A stretch of DNA of 64,000 bases from Athripsodes cinereus (taxonomy: Eukaryota; Arthropoda; Insecta; Trichoptera; Leptoceridae), in the NCBI GenBank assembly GCA_947579605.1, contig OX388317.1, forward strand, positions 13,783,384-13,847,383, read 5' to 3'. Under the pieces are notes generated by a model. The model saw nothing but the letters and a program-made list of their open reading frames with translations, was not told where the DNA came from and made no database searches. The translations under genes were made by a program, and so were the position numbers. Below are positions 34,521 through 45,265 of this stretch, in pieces; within the stretch, counting starts at the first letter, position 1; every line of letters starts with the position of its first letter.

Positions 34521-34665
34521 GTATCCTGGGTTTATGTTATAAATCCAAATAAACCTTATACACTTTTCGCAGTTAGCTAAAAGCTTGTGTCGTGAAAGGG
34601 GAGTTTGCCGATATCTGGGATCGAATCGCGCACCTCTTCTACACCTAGGCTATCGATGAATTTAT
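34521..34665 (-). mobile_element. Truncated tRNA-related SINE
   Basis: On the minus strand TAGCCTAGGTG fits the pol III A box and GATTCGATCCC the B box, but they are only 14 nt apart instead of the usual 30-60. The adjoining sequence matches 9704-9773. This suggests an internally deleted tRNA-derived SINE. Confidence 0.45.
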
Positions 34666-35904
34666 TTATTCATTGCAGTACTTTGAATATTGGGGTGATC
34701 AGCATTTTAATCCAAATAGATATCAAACAATACGATAAAAAAATATCTTAATTAATAGTATTGAAATGATTCACTGCTTAAGATTACTAAATGTTTTTGA
34801 AGGACTTGTAAAAAAGAGGGGAAATCCTTCACGGTTCCGGATATTCCGTAGAGGATTCCAGGAACACAGTAGTTAATGTTTTATTGAAATTATGTTTCTT
34901 TTTTCTATAATTTTCATCAACTTTCTGAAAAAAATATTTCCGTATAATAATGTCGGAAGGGACATTTTCTAAAGGAATTTATAAAACGTTATTTCTACAT
35001 CGTGAATACTTGAGTCAGAAAAATAATAATAATTGTAATAATAAAATATTGTGAAGGAAATATTTTTGGAGAACAAAACTAACTGAAATAAATTTTCTCC
35101 TTTGTGGTGTTTGAACTACATTTAAATAAAAATATTTTCTTTAAATAAATCTCAGTAAGTAGGTACACGAAACTGACATTAAATTTTTATTATAATTTAT
35201 TCTGTTCAAATAATGAATATTATAATTTTTTTCGGAACCTCTTTTAAGTTATCTTTTAGTGAGTTTTTCAATGACGCTATTTTTTTCATATATAATATTT
35301 TTGTCAAAAGGGTTGAATCAAGAATTCTTTTGCTATTTTTTTTTAGGTAAATAAGATGCTCTTAGATAAAAAAGACGTGCCAACGGGAACTCGTCAACCT
35401 GTAAGACCTGCATGATAGAGATGGCGAGATAGTTGGAACTCTGTGTTCCAGGAGACCTCGACGCCATAAAAATAAATTTTAAGATCTATTAAAGGAGGAA
35501 AAGAAGATGTTCCTAATAATAATCAAAGTTAGCAGATTAATAATGTCTGGAATCTGCATACTCAAATATCGAACCTATAAAAGAATTTTGAGGATATTTT
35601 GTGACATTTAGGGGAAACCAGAGAAGCTTGATACATTTAATCTTTGAATTCAAATATCTGCTTACTATTGCGTATTCAATGAATATTATTAGTAATTCAC
35701 AAAACTTATAAATTTTTTTTATTTAAAATATATGCCAACATTTGTTCAGCGTACTATTGTCTAGAAATAATTTGTTTCTTTTTGTAAAAAGAAAAATTTA
35801 TCAAACCTTCCCATAGAGGCTCGATACAACTAAATAAAAATAATCTAAAATGCATATTACTTGAAAAAACCTACCAAAAATAAGAATAAATAAATGGAAT
35901 ATAA
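34666..35904. other. AT-rich 5' flank of the LINE
   Basis: A GC-richer patch at 35370-35470 (ACGGGAACTCGTCAACCTG, GAGATGGCGAGATAG) could be a decayed LINE C-terminus but shows no safe motif. Confidence 0.4.
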
Positions 35905-36462
35905 GTAAAGGGATTGGGAACTGAACTACATATGAGAGGTGTAGAAGATGTATGTTGTATAACAAAACCAGGGAGTAGAATCAAAAATATGTACAAAGAC
36001 ATACACTTATTCCTAGACACATGTAAAGTGAATGACAAGTTAATACTCATACTTGGTAATAATGAGGGAACTAATCAAATGAAACACGTTCTTGACATGA
36101 TATGTTTAACTTGTGATAAGGCATTAAATAAAAATGTGTCTATTCTTATTACAACAAGATACTACAGTCATAACATTGATCATAATAAGAAAATATTTAA
36201 GTATAATTGCAGTCTATATAACATGTGCAACATTTACAGAAATGTTAAACTAATTGATGTCAATGTCAGCCGACTCTCACTGGTGGATCAAGTACTGACA
36301 AATCTACAACCCTCGGTGAGTACAAATAATACAATCATTAATATACCATTAATCGACTTAACGAAGGCTGATGAAGAAGAAAAGGAAGTTTGTATAAAGG
36401 CCAGTTCTGCTCATAATCACTCACAATGTCAAAATAGAGATGTGAATTTTATCAACCACTGA
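35905..36462 (+). CDS. LINE ORF1, 5' truncated, SGNH-esterase-like
   Basis: The open frame starts VKGLGTELHMRGVEDVCC and continues about 185 codons to a TGA at 36460-36462; no good ATG lies at its beginning. VKGLG-EL, the phrase TKPGSRIKNM and LILILGNNEGTNQ resemble block I (after the lost GDS), the conserved PG-x and the G-x-N(D/E) block of the SGNH/GDSL-type domain that many CR1-group ORF1 proteins carry. If so, truncation removed the catalytic serine motif itself. ORF1 proteins of this kind help bring the RNA to the target and may act on membranes or lipids. The stop lies only two bases before the ORF2 start, an arrangement used for stop-restart translation. Confidence 0.6.
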   Translation, partial: VKGLGTELHMRGVEDVCCITKPGSRIKNMYKDIHLFLDTCKVNDKLILILGNNEGTNQMKHVLDMICLTCDKALNKNVSILITTRYYSHNIDHNKKIFKYNCSLYNMCNIYRNVKLIDVNVSRLSLVDQVLTNLQPSVSTNNTIINIPLIDLTKADEEEKEVCIKASSAHNHSQCQNRDVNFINH

Positions 36463-36464
36463 CA

Positions 36465-39257
36465 ATGCTGTACGCTAATGCACGCAGCATTAGAAATAAA
36501 TTGGACGAGTTTAGAATTTTAGATGAAAAATTTTCTCCTGATATATTAATTATGTGTGAGACTTGGCTTTTCTCAAATGAGATTGAATATTATAATATCC
36601 CTGGTTACTGTGGAATTTTCAACTGCAGAGATGCTGAAACAAGAGGAGGTGGAACTGCTATTTTTGTCAAACAAAATATGAAGTATAGAGTACTCTACAA
36701 AAATATTAAGTGTAACATGTTGATTGTTGAGATTGTTATTAGCAATAATACCAGACAAAAGATCGGTACTTTTTATAGATCGCCAAAATTAGACCCAGTG
36801 GATGAATTCTTGGACGTGTTTGATGATTTTTTGTCTAGATACAATGGAATGCTGATTATAGGAGATGCAAATATAGATCTTTTGGAAAAGTGCAATACAA
36901 ATTTTAAATACAAAACAATTATTTCCACAAACAACTTCAGAATAATCAATAAACTACAGGAGGATCATGCAACCAGAGTTACTGACTCATCAAGTACAGT
37001 AATAGATCATATTCTGGACATTAAGATTAGTAATAAGCATGAGATTGAATTGATTGATTGGGCCGGGTTTGATCACAGAGTGATAAAAATTCATGTTACA
37101 AGCTTGCCGAAGAAAAAGAATTGTATGCACTATAAAGAATTTAAGAAAGTTAAACAAAATTTATTCAGTGAAACTGTAAATGATTGTATTGAGAAAATGG
37201 TAAGTGTGAATATTGAAGACTTACAAGATATTATTAAAGTTGGAAAGGAGACTGCAACATCTATTTTAAAACATAGAATCAGAAAAAATAATGACTGGCT
37301 AACGCCTTATATTCTTAAGCTGATTGAAAGACGTAATAGACTTTACAAGATATTTAAAAAGAAACCTACTGAAATAAATAGGATTAATTTAAAAAAATGT
37401 AAAAATCTGGTTACTTCAAAAATTAAAAATGCTAAAAAAATACATATTAATAACAGAATTGACACCACAAATGGTGATAGTAGGAAACTTTGGAAAATTA
37501 TTAATAATGTGATAAATAACACTGACAGCACTAAGAGTAAAGATATTATTAATGAACTGTGCATTGATAATGTAATATTGAAGGATTCACAGGATATTGC
37601 AAACTCGATGAATTTATATTTCCAATCAATCGGCAAAAAGTTATATGAAAAAATTGTGAATATAAATAGTGTCTCAAACATGATTGGTGCCTCCTCTGTT
37701 GAACCTACATCCATAAATACCATATTCTTATCACCTACTAATGAACAAGAGGTAATCAAGATTATTGAAGCATTTAAACCAAGTTATTCCGCTGGATTAG
37801 ATGGCATTACATCGATCGACTTAAAGAATATTGTGATAAGTGTTGCCAAAGTGCTGACTTCAATTGTTAATGATATATTTGAAAAGGGTGAATTTCCCCA
37901 ATGTCTTAAAACGGCACTAATAACTCCAGTTTTCAAAAGTGACTCCAGAGTGGAGTGTGGTAATTATAGACCAATTAGCATCCTGAGTTGCTTTAGCAAA
38001 GTCATTGAGAAACTTTTATATCGTAGAATAGTTGATTTCGTTGAAAAGAATTCTGGCTTTGACAAATGCCAATATGGCTTTCAAAGGGGAAGCGGGACAA
38101 CTTCTGCAATAATTGATGCTCTGGAGCTTATCAATAATCAACTTGATAGCGGTAAATATGTTGTAGCTGTGTCCATCGATTTGTCAAAGGCTTTTGACAC
38201 TGTTGAACATAAAGGATTAATTGAATGCTTACAGAGGATTGGTATTAGAGGAAATGCATGCAAATTACTGGAAAGTTATTTGAGTAATAGAAATGCAATT
38301 ACAAAAAACGGTAACAAATTAAGTGAGTCATGTAATGTAGAGATTGGCGTTCCACAGGGTTCGATATTGGGACCTTTATTGTATTTATTATATATTGATG
38401 ACATGAAATATTTAAACCTTAAAGGAAAATACTTTATATACGCTGATGACACCCTTCTTGTGTACAGCGCAAGTAATGAAAGAGAACTTGAATTAGAAAT
38501 AAATAACGATCTCAAAACATATGTGACATGGTTAAAAAAGAAATTTCTTACAGTTAACGAAAAGAAAACAAATTATATTGTATTTAAAATGAAAAACTAG
38601 ATTGATATTCAGCTAAATATAGTTATTAATGAAATTCCAATTGATAGAACTGACAACATTAAATACTTAGGATTAGATATTGACGAAAAGCTTGCTTGGA
38701 TCTCGCATGTAAATAATAAAATTGACAAGTTATCCCCACTTATTGGTGTGATGAGGAGAAATGAATTATTCAACAAAAGAATAAAACATACTGTATATCA
38801 TGCTTTTATTGTGCCACATATAACGTACGGATTGCTTGCCTGGTCGCAATGTAGTATGCAGGTTAGGAATTCAATGCAGAGAGTCATGAATAAGGTTTTA
38901 AAGAACATTCATGGATTAAGCAAATTAACTAGAACTGATGATTTATATAAGTTGACCAATGAGCTTAACTTAGAACAAATGATAAAATTGGAAAAAGTGA
39001 AATATCTTCATAAAGTTAAAAGTGGACTAACTAAGACTAATTTAAAAGTGACATTGAATAATGATATACATCAGTACAGAACAAGAGCAGCTTCTGACTT
39101 AAGAAACGAGTTGCCAAGAACTAATAGAAGAAGAAATGGCTTCAAATACACAGCTACATTGCTGTATAATGCAATATCAAAGGACATCAGAAGTTCAAAG
39201 AATATAAAACAGTACACTAAGAAAGTTAAGAATCTTATCAAGAATAATTTGATATAA
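36465..39257 (+). pseudogene. LINE ORF2: endonuclease and reverse transcriptase, one internal TAG
   Basis: The frame is 930 codons long with one in-frame TAG (codon 712, 38598-38600). The N-terminal APE-type endonuclease shows NARS (N5), CETWL (E32), an AIFVK block, GDANIDLLE near residue 137, and a late DH (FDHRVI). The reverse transcriptase follows: KTALITPVFKSDSR, NYRPISILSCFSKVIEK, QYGFQRGSGTTSAI, SIDLSKAFDTVEH (block A), GVPQGSILGPLLYLLYIDD, and YADDTLLVYS near residue 658 (catalytic block C). After the stop, in the same frame, come NIKYLGLDIDEKLAW (thumb), HAFIVPHITYGLLAW and a basic tail ending VKNLIKNNLI. ORF2 nicks the target DNA and primes reverse transcription there. There is no RNase H domain. 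The stop removes the thumb and C-terminus, so this copy should be inactive unless read through. Confidence 0.95.
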
Positions 39258-39392
39258 CCGTGTGATGTTAAATAATGTTTAATGATATTGATACCTACAA
39301 TGCGGTGATGGTGAAGTGAATATATACAATATAGTTATAGTGTGATATAGTGTTCTTAAATTTAATGTAATTTGTAACATAATGGCCTTCTG

Positions 39393-39418
39393 AAACCAGC
39401 AGATTCTACCTGCTGTTT
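39393..39418 (+). other. 3' hairpin of the LINE
   Basis: AAAC-C-AGCAG pairs with CTGCT-GTTT (nine pairs, one bulged C) around a 7-nt loop ATTCTAC, about 13 nt before the (AAAT)n tail. Stringent LINEs are known to have their RT recognise such a 3' stem-loop; here that role is inferred from position. Confidence 0.6.
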
Positions 39419-39706
39419 GAGGGTTTCTTTTAAATAAATAAAATAAATAAATAAAGTATATAGGCCAAACAAGTACCTACTGACAAAATAATAAATATAT
39501 TATTTTAACATAATGAGTTAATTACCTACACATTTCTGTCAAGAAATTAAAAACAATTGTTTTTTCCACCATGTCAATATTTAGTGAGTGAGACGTCTTT
39601 CATTTTGAGCCGCAACTACACTAAGAACTAGAGAACAAACCCCATCGGTGCATGTCTAGTTTATTTTATAATACATATTTTTATTTTATGTGTTTTAGAA
39701 AATTTA

Positions 39707-39833
39707 CTACTATACCATCACGGCATATCCCATCACGGCATATCCCATAAGTGGGGTAGCCAGCAGATCAGCTGCATGTAAGAAACATGCAAACTGTCCT
39801 ATTCGTGCCAATATAAAATCAAGACATTCAAAT
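39707..39833 (-). mobile_element. (TAG)n-tailed short retroposon, copy D, 5' truncated
   Basis: Plus-strand reading ACTACTATACCATCACGGCA, TGGGGTAGCCAGCAGATCAG, GCATGTAAGAAACATGC and CGTGCCAATATAAAATCAAG is the complement of the family 3' half. CATCACGGCATATCCC is duplicated in tandem. It ends at the GACATTCA junction. Confidence 0.85.
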
Positions 39834-40635
39834 TTATTCGAAGAAAAGAATAGCTTAGAAACAATTTTATTCCTATGTTAAGTTATAAGTATGCCGCCTG
39901 TAGAGAAAATAAGGATGAAGGTATTTCTATTATGTTCTACCTTTATAATTATAATGGTATACTTACAAATATTATGAGAAAGCATAGGCAACAGTATAAT
40001 ATAACAATACATTATATAGGTACTTATTTATTATTATAGTAAGGATACTTTGTGCTATGGGTCGTGCCTGAAATGTGTGAAGAGCCAGAGACATCCGTTC
40101 CTTAAGGTGAAATGGAGAGTTATCCTTCTTTTATTCAACACAATATTATTACAGAGAAAAAGTATATAACATAACAAAAAACACATGATGTATGACATAC
40201 AGGAATTTTGTATAAAGCATTTTTTTTGTAAAGGAACCCTTTTATAACGCTAGTACGTAAATTATACACATAAACCCATAACATTTCATTGTTAACCTCA
40301 CATAACAAGCAATAAGGATTGAAAGATACATCATTATATTGTAAGTACTTACTACAGAATTCTGTAAATTCTTTCCGTATTATACTAGTCCAAAATTTTT
40401 TGTAAACAAAAATATTTATTTTACTTTTTATTTGCATATTTTGTTGGATGATAGTTGACCTCTTATTATCCAACTTAAATTTGCTTCCTTTTTACCCGAT
40501 CTTAAATTGTTAGCTATTTTATGTTTTGTGCTTTTACTAAGAAATAATATAAACTCCAGTTACATCATGGCATCTTATAAAAGTGTGTCATTATTATATG
40601 CAGAGGTGAAGTCGGTAAGAAATATCTATATATTC
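39834..40635. other. AT-rich, no gene recognised
   Basis: A 112-codon minus frame (40135-40473) is AT-driven, rich in Tyr, Phe, Ile and Cys, and shows no motif or splice context. Confidence 0.45.
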
Positions 40636-40720
40636 ATCCTATCACGGTGTTTCTCCGAAACGGGGTAGCCAAAAGATTTACTCCATGTAATGGTCGTACA
40701 ATTTATTCTCTTTGCCGAAA
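40636..40720 (-). mobile_element. (TAG)n-tailed short retroposon, copy I, degenerate
   Basis: TCATCCTATCACGGTGTTTC, ACGGGGTAGCCAAAAGAT and CTCCATGTAATGG align with the complement of the 3' half of the family. Confidence 0.5.
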
Positions 40721-40840
40721 AAAATAAACATAGGTAATTGATGAGTCATTTATAAATTTAACCATAGTGTGAATCAATTATCATTCGCCCTATTTTCGTA
40801 TAAAAAGCGGTCTGGAGATAGAACTCGTTTAAAAAATGAG

Positions 40841-41806
40841 TAGGGGAAGGTTACCTAGGACGGGAAATTTTTTTTTGAAACGTTGTAATCTAGTCGCGAA
40901 TTGATTTTTTTTTTAATATTTTTATTAAATATTAAAGTTTAAGGAGTGGTCAATCGACTGAGATAAAATAATCGTGTTTTGCTTCGTGTAGTTTTACATA
41001 ATATCCTTTTTACTTTAATTTGTCTTTTTCCCGTTTTAGGTAACCGGTTACCCAAAACGGGACAGGGTGTTACCAAAAAAGGAACATGAGTAAAAAAAGG
41101 TTCCTTAATTACTTTTGCTAAAATTTATCAATAAAAACGTTTATGTACATAAATATTAGAAAAAATAATATTTCATGAATAAACATATAAAGTCTTAGAA
41201 CATAGTTTAGAGACGATCATTTTCAGTATCAGTTTTCGGTGTTGCACATATGAATATTTTGAAAAAGTCGCAACTATCTGAAACAAAAGAGAAATAAAGA
41301 TGTACCTTTAGTTGAAAAAACTGCTCAACTAATTTGATTTGTTCCTAATTATTTTATTTTGCATAGGAAAATAATTTCAGTATATGGGTTACTTGTCCCG
41401 TCTTAAGTAACTCGTGTTTGTCTCGTTTTAGGTAACCGTAACAAAAATAATAATTTGTTATCGTGTTCCTACATCTTCATAATTTATAAATAAAAGTTTA
41501 TATAATACTTATATTAAAAGAATGTAATACTTATACGTCAATGCATTAAAACATTGCTTACCTTGTAATTTTGAGGCGAAAGTAGACAATATGGCAAAGA
41601 TAAATATTGATTCAATAATGCAGAAATCACAAATTACACCCGCATGCACTCAAACCTCAGTCAAATTGCGATCTGATTTAGGATTACCTTCATTGCGTCT
41701 AGTATCTACATTTCTGTGTTGAGAATAGTTTGCCATCTATAACAGGATCGGAGAATATAGTTTGTCCCGTCTTAGGTAAAATCCCGTCTTAGGTAACCCT
41801 CCCCTA
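40841..41806. mobile_element. 1-kb element with TAGGGGA..GGTTACC terminal repeats
   Basis: The left end TAGGGGAAGGTTACCTAGGA is mirrored by the right end (complement TAGGGGAGGGTTACCTAAGA), extending through CGGGA. The word CCCGT(C/T)TTAGGTAACC or its complement recurs about six times (40849, 41032 and 41050 as a palindromic pair, 41396, 41427, 41763, 41782). AAAATGAGTA flanks the block at 40833-40842 and 41821-41830, the right copy being separated from the end by (CTA)n. The TAGGG start and an 8-10 bp duplication would fit a hAT-like MITE. There is no coding sequence. Confidence 0.7.
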
Positions 41807-41830
41807 CTACTACTACTACTAAAATGAGTA

Positions 41831-44690
41831 CCTATTATGAATTAAGCTTATAACTATTTTAGCACTCAAAGCGACTAGCTGCTGACTATGTCAAAGGAAG
41901 GCCCACCCTTTAACACAATAAAAAGGTTTATCTTTTGTGGTTGATAGCAATTATTTTAGTAAATAGACAAATCTCGTGTGTAGCTATAGGTATGTACAGA
42001 CAAGCGCATGGCGTATCTTCCATACAAGCTCAATATCGGGCTTTACATGAATTTTCGGTAATATTTGAAAAATAATACAAAGATAACAAAAGTATATGCA
42101 ATTATGTTGTAATTGTAACGCTACATAATTTAAGTGATCTCATTTATAAAAAATAACCAAAAGAGACCTAGTGCAGCTGTACCTACCTCAATTATGCAAG
42201 GCAAGAAATAACATGTAGAGTTTGTCTTGCTCGTACATGTGGTTGCTTACGGTACTTATTACTGTCATGTTTCTTTCTCGCTCATCTACTACTATATCAT
42301 CATATATAACATCTACTACTATAGGATACAGTATGCATGAATGGTATCGATAGTATTATTATCATAATTTGTATAGAAAAGTAATCCAGGCTTATGATCG
42401 TAGTTGCATTGCCAATTAATACCGTAAAACCACATTGGAAGCGATCAGTACTTGGATCGATGATCTAATTTATAAGACATAATTGTCAAATTAAGTTTTT
42501 TTTTTTAATTATAATTGAAGCAATAGGTACTTATCATAATTACGTTAAATTAAGAAGCTTTTTTTCTTAATTTAATTTATACTATCACAAATTTTATTGA
42601 GGGTGGGCTTACCCGGTGTGAAAACTGTAGACAGCCCGCGCCGTTGGCCCTAACATTGTTCTTTGAATTTACAGCTTTAGTTGATGAAGCTTAAGTGTCC
42701 TGTTAGTGAAGTGTAATGGGAAGGAATTATGGGTAGGCTTGATTTAGAATACTAAGAACTGTGAAATCAAAACAGAAAGTTACTTCCAGAATATTTGTAT
42801 TAAGCATTTTGTCTAAGGTATACCTATTGAGGATTATTATTTTATGAAAGGTTTTGTCGGATGGAGCTCTTCTGGCAAACTCTGAAACATACCATGAAAA
42901 AAAATATTTTCATGAGTGGCTGATAAAAGAGCCGGGTTCTTGAAATACCAGGGGAAAGTGATGGGTAACTCTTAATGTTTTTCAATTGTAATAACTTATA
43001 TTAACCTCCAAAAACTTTATTACTAGTGATCAGAGTGATCAGATTGAGATAATTTGAATCACAATCTCCTATGTCCCAAGTATTTTCAACGCTCACCTTT
43101 TCAGAGAGTTCGGGGAGTAATTATTTCCAGTAATTAACGCGAGTATTAAACTATTACATATGAAATGTTATCGCTTTTGTTTACGTACAATTCACTATGG
43201 TGCTTGTATAAATTCAAACAATGGTTACCTAATGCTTATATAACAATAAGGTAAATCACAAGCTCATGACACTATTAATAATAGTTCCAACAACAACAAT
43301 TAAACAATCCATCAGTTTAGAACACTTCAAGGATATTATTGTGAGCGTGTTTTATCTGGTTATCTGACCGATATCATCTGGTACTTTTTGATTGATAAGT
43401 GTGGCTATTTATAGGAAAACTATTGCGTGTAAATATTAAAAGTAGCTTTAAATCTGGGGAAATAATCAAATATACTTATTTACTATGTTTTGACCAAATA
43501 TGAATAAGATATTCACTTTCTATATAAATTTGACGATAGTATGTCGAAACTTTAATATCTTTATTAAAAATTAATAAGATATATGTACTCAATAGATGAG
43601 AGTTCGTATATACTCGTAAGATTATGATTAATATTTGAATAAATAAATATTTTTAACTAAAAGAGGAAAATGTAACGAATAGTTCCTATAAGACTTTCCT
43701 AGAAATTAATAAACCTACTCATCTATATGATATCCTAAAATAAATATGAGCTGTACTTCTAAAATATTGTGGTAGGTATTGCTTAATTAATAACATCTCT
43801 CAACTTGAATTTAGTAGATCGATCGTAAAATTAGAAATAAATAAACATATTACTCTGGTGTGAACAGTGAACTAGTTATCCAATAAGTAAAATATTAACG
43901 GCAACATATATGTACACACGAGTATAATAAATGAGAAAATTATATGAAAACAGTGTGAATTACAATTACAAACATTCAACAAACTTCGTGGTTAATCCTA
44001 AAATTATTTTATGTGACATTTTAAGTAGAGTAATTAATATTATATTTGTTGGTTTACCTTTAAATTATATTGGTGGAAGCATATCTCAAAAACATAATTA
44101 ATATTCTATACGAAATAATTTCCACCATCTGCTGAATTGAGAAAAAATATTTAATTAAAACATTAATATATTTTCATATTATGTGTGTTCATACATGAGA
44201 AAGGTGAGTAAATAATAGACAAAATATCCGTTTAATATTCATAGACATTCATATACAATTTGACATTTACATACAATAAATGTTTGTTAAGTGCTCTTGT
44301 TCATGCTAGCTTTATACGATAATTATAAAACACCTTAATTTAGAATCAATAAACCAAAGCCAGCGAGCGTGGTAGATTCTATTTGAATTTGCATGGGCGT
44401 AATGAAATAACAAGATAAGAATTTGTAGTAATGATTTTGAAATATAAACGTGAACAGTTGTGTTTGTGAATCTAGCAGATATGTATAATATTCTCGTAAA
44501 GTCCTCATTCCGATATACATTTCTAAAGAAGGATGTCCGTACTACATAAATTTTCAAGTTGTCGTTCCTTATCTTGTAAACTTTATTGATACGTTTAGTT
44601 AAATTGATCGAAACTTTGAGATGAATCGTTAACCGAATATATTCAGTACCGGAATAATCCTTCGATTTATTTATTATTTTTATCATGCAA
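41831..44690. other. AT-rich, no gene recognised
   Basis: A GC-richer patch at 42600-42665 (GAGGGTGGGCTTACCCGG, ACAGCCCGCGCCGTTGG) is unexplained. The minus frames at 44312-44686 show no motif and contain no splice-bounded exon that I could support. Confidence 0.45.
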
Positions 44691-44696
44691 ATAAAA

Positions 44697-44745
44697 ATCT
44701 ACACATTCCGGATAGGTGGCATGCCTCATTGCTTAATTGTACGAA
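44697..44745 (-). mobile_element. (TAG)n-tailed short retroposon, fragment K
   Basis: ACATTCCGGATAGGTGGCAT followed by GCCTCATTGC matches the complement of the ATGAGGTTTGCCACCCATCC block. It is very short. Confidence 0.4.
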
Positions 44746-45261
44746 ATAAAGGTTTAAGTTTGTCTTTGATTTTGAAAATAAATGACTTATTATTATAATC
44801 ATTCTTACTCTGAAATATCATATGAATTAAATGACGAATAACAAAAGAAAGCAACTTGATTCATTGTATCAAGTCTAATAATAAAAACATGGGATGGAAG
44901 GATGATAGAACTCTTTCAGAATATTTTTAAGGATCACTACTCGGCGATACAAATAATAGAACCAATGGAACGTGTCCTGAATTATCTATTGTATAATATT
45001 ACTACGCCATTTCAGAGAATTATTGTTTGCAATGTTTCCTTGTAACCATCCCACATATTCTTCTATTATACAAATCTTAAATTACTTTACCATCTTTTGC
45101 AGTAAACGTTGTACACGAAACTATCTTTATGATATTGATTTATATTGAATACTTTTATTAAATACTCATATAGTCCTTTTTCGGTGGCATATCTTAAGAG
45201 TACATTTTTACATATAAGTACATAAATTTAAAAATAGATTAATTTTAAGCTTATTGACTAC
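44746..45261. other. AT-rich left flank of the piggyBac-like element
   Basis: Nothing was recognised here. Confidence 0.4.
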
Positions 45262-45265
45262 TTAA

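Larger units (their letters stand above)
35905..39456 (+). mobile_element. Nearly complete non-LTR retrotransposon, CR1/L2/Jockey-like
   Basis: The order is truncated ORF1 (to 36462), ORF2 (36465-39257), a 150-bp 3' untranslated region, a 3' hairpin (39393-39418) and an AAATAAATAAAATAAATAAAT tail written as (AAAT)n. The copy starts close to 35905, where the ORF1 frame opens after a stop. It is therefore 5' truncated inside ORF1. No exact target duplication was found. The coding part has one stop and no frameshift, so this is the youngest LINE in the window. Confidence 0.9.

Noticed and set aside
35914..35916. TTG as a real start codon for ORF1
   Set aside because: The frame is already open before it, back to a stop at about 35902. 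The copy is truncated, so no start is expected.
37343..37759. 138-codon minus-strand frame
   Set aside because: It is the antisense shadow of the LINE ORF2, as are 36573-36758 and 38276-38515.
40135..40473. 112-codon minus-strand frame
   Set aside because: AT-driven composition, no domain, no GC contrast and no supporting splice sites.
41894..42611. Element bounded by GCCCACCCT and its complement
   Set aside because: Only about nine bases match and no target duplication flanks them.
44312..44686. 124-codon minus-strand frame
   Set aside because: No recognisable motif and composition like the surrounding non-coding DNA.
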